DNA of 64,000 nucleotides from Halobacteriovorax sp. GB3 (GTDB taxonomy: Bacteria; Bdellovibrionota; Bacteriovoracia; Bacteriovoracales; Bacteriovoracaceae), in the NCBI RefSeq assembly GCF_028649655.1, contig NZ_JAQSLN010000002.1, positions 124,001 to 188,000 on the forward strand, read 5' to 3'. The notes below the pieces were generated by a model. It was not told the DNA's origin. It saw only the letters and a program-made list of their open reading frames with translations, and searched no databases. Numbering within the stretch: the stretch's first letter is position 1; each line of letters starts with the position of its first letter. The translations under genes were made by a program, and so were the position numbers. Below, piece by piece: positions 63,355 through 64,000 of the stretch.

Positions 63355-64000
63355 GAGTAAGTCTCAATTACCAATTCTTTCGATTATGATTCCAACATTT
63401 AAAAGACCAGATCTGATACGAGAGACAATTCAAAGTGCATTAAATCAAGATACGGACTTAGATTTTAAGATAGTCGTCGTTGATAATGATATTGAATCGA
63501 GTGAGATTTCTAAAGTTGTTTCCTCTTTTGATGATGATAGGCTGAGTTATGTACAGAATGAAGCCAATTTAGGAATGTTTGGTAACTGGAATAGGTGCTT
63601 AGAATTATGTGAGACTGACTGGGTAACCATTTTACACGATGACGATTTATTATATCCGGATTTCATTTCCCGTATCTCTCCCTATTTTACTTCAGGAAAA
63701 TATGAACTCGTATCTTGTTTGAATTCTCGTGGAAAGAATGTTGATTTAACTAGTACCCTTAACCGATCGGGTGAGATCCAAGTTATTAATCCTCTACGCT
63801 TAGTTGAAGGAAATATTGTTTCTGCTCCAGGTGTTGTCTATAAAAAGAAAAATGCCTTAGCAATTAAGGGCTTTGATAAAGATAGTTTTCCTTGTTCTGA
63901 TTATGAATTTTATATCAATTACATTCAAAAATTTGGAAACTCGATTATCGTACGAGAAGAGCTCGCCTTTTATCGAATCTTTGATAATGAAACTTATAAA
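63344..64000 (+). CDS. GT2-family glycosyltransferase, 3' part beyond window (partial)
   Basis: An open frame from TTG at 63344 (AAAGGAG upstream, overlapping the SDR stop by 11 bases) runs to the right edge without a stop, giving 219 codons. It has the GT2 N-terminal signature LSIMIPTFKRPDLIRETIQS, the VVVDNDIES loop, NLGMFGNWNRCLE and the DxD-type ILHDDDLLYPDF. It is an inverting GT-A transferase that probably adds the dideoxyhexose or a nearby residue, because it is coupled to the last step of that pathway. The C-terminus lies outside the window. Confidence 0.85.
   Translation, partial: MIPKSKSQLPILSIMIPTFKRPDLIRETIQSALNQDTDLDFKIVVVDNDIESSEISKVVSSFDDDRLSYVQNEANLGMFGNWNRCLELCETDWVTILHDDDLLYPDFISRISPYFTSGKYELVSCLNSRGKNVDLTSTLNRSGEIQVINPLRLVEGNIVSAPGVVYKKKNALAIKGFDKDSFPCSDYEFYINYIQKFGNSIIVREELAFYRIFDNETYK

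Overview
The window looks like chromosome of a low-GC, Gram-negative bacterium. The best guess is a Bdellovibrionota-type organism (Halobacteriovorax or Bacteriovorax-like). The guess rests on the AT-rich coding style, a regulator resembling the TIGR02147 group paired with a small secreted protein, several lineage-restricted secreted proteins, and LPS-type polysaccharide genes. No rRNA, tRNA, CRISPR array or recognisable transposase gene was seen. The species assignment is inference only.

Layout. (1) 1-1891: the end of a dTDP-L-rhamnose operon (tail of an rmlC-like gene, rmlD, rmlB). (2) 1886-4811: a glutathione-dependent formaldehyde detoxification module, with a divergent LysR regulator, adhC and fghA. 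(3) 4843-7041: a small soluble histidine kinase, an HTH regulator and a coupled secreted protein. (4) 7007-15184: an accessory stretch with a SWIM/SNF2 helicase, a 103-aa membrane protein, a 455-aa secreted protein, a membrane AAA+ ATPase coupled to an MscS-type channel, and a small Cys-rich secreted protein. Three copies of a short repeat sit at its gene boundaries (10140, 12017, 14802). The last copy is a 20-bp-stem palindrome.

(5) 15414-64000: a surface-polysaccharide (O-antigen or capsule) supercluster of about 49 kb that continues past the right edge. It encodes seven clear glycosyltransferases (four GT4, three GT2), three large GT-C-like polytopic paralogues, a Wzx-type flippase, three Wzy/WaaL-type polymerase or ligase candidates and a WecA-type initiating transferase. 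It also has a PglF/WbpM-type dehydratase, two UbiA-type prenyltransferases (one fused to a HAD phosphatase), a radical-SAM/B12 protein, three methyltransferases, PLP enzymes, a split transketolase, a NodB-type deacetylase and a CelD-type acyltransferase. Two sugar-nucleotide pathways can be read. A UDP-N-acetyl-L-amino-sugar route (L-QuiNAc or L-FucNAc type) lies at 44623-48944. A CDP-3,6-dideoxyhexose route at 57411-63354 has RfbH, RfbF and RfbG, an RmlC-like C5-epimerase and a final reductase, which together suggest an ascarylose-like sugar. The E3 ferredoxin reductase expected for RfbH is not in the window.

How it fits together: nucleotide-sugar enzymes feed undecaprenyl-phosphate-linked assembly (WecA, glycosyltransferases), followed by flipping (Wzx), polymerisation or ligation, and periplasmic GT-C decoration using polyprenyl-phosphate sugars that the UbiA enzymes may help supply. 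Convergent gene pairs repeatedly share a hairpin between their 3' ends (4845, 14806, 18684, 52991). The items most worth a second look are the AAA+/MscS pair with its flanking repeats, a duplicated element of about 70 bp (20551, 27204) that looks like a bidirectional promoter, two glycosyltransferase fusions carrying degenerate SDR or methyltransferase domains, and the dideoxysugar cassette lacking E3.
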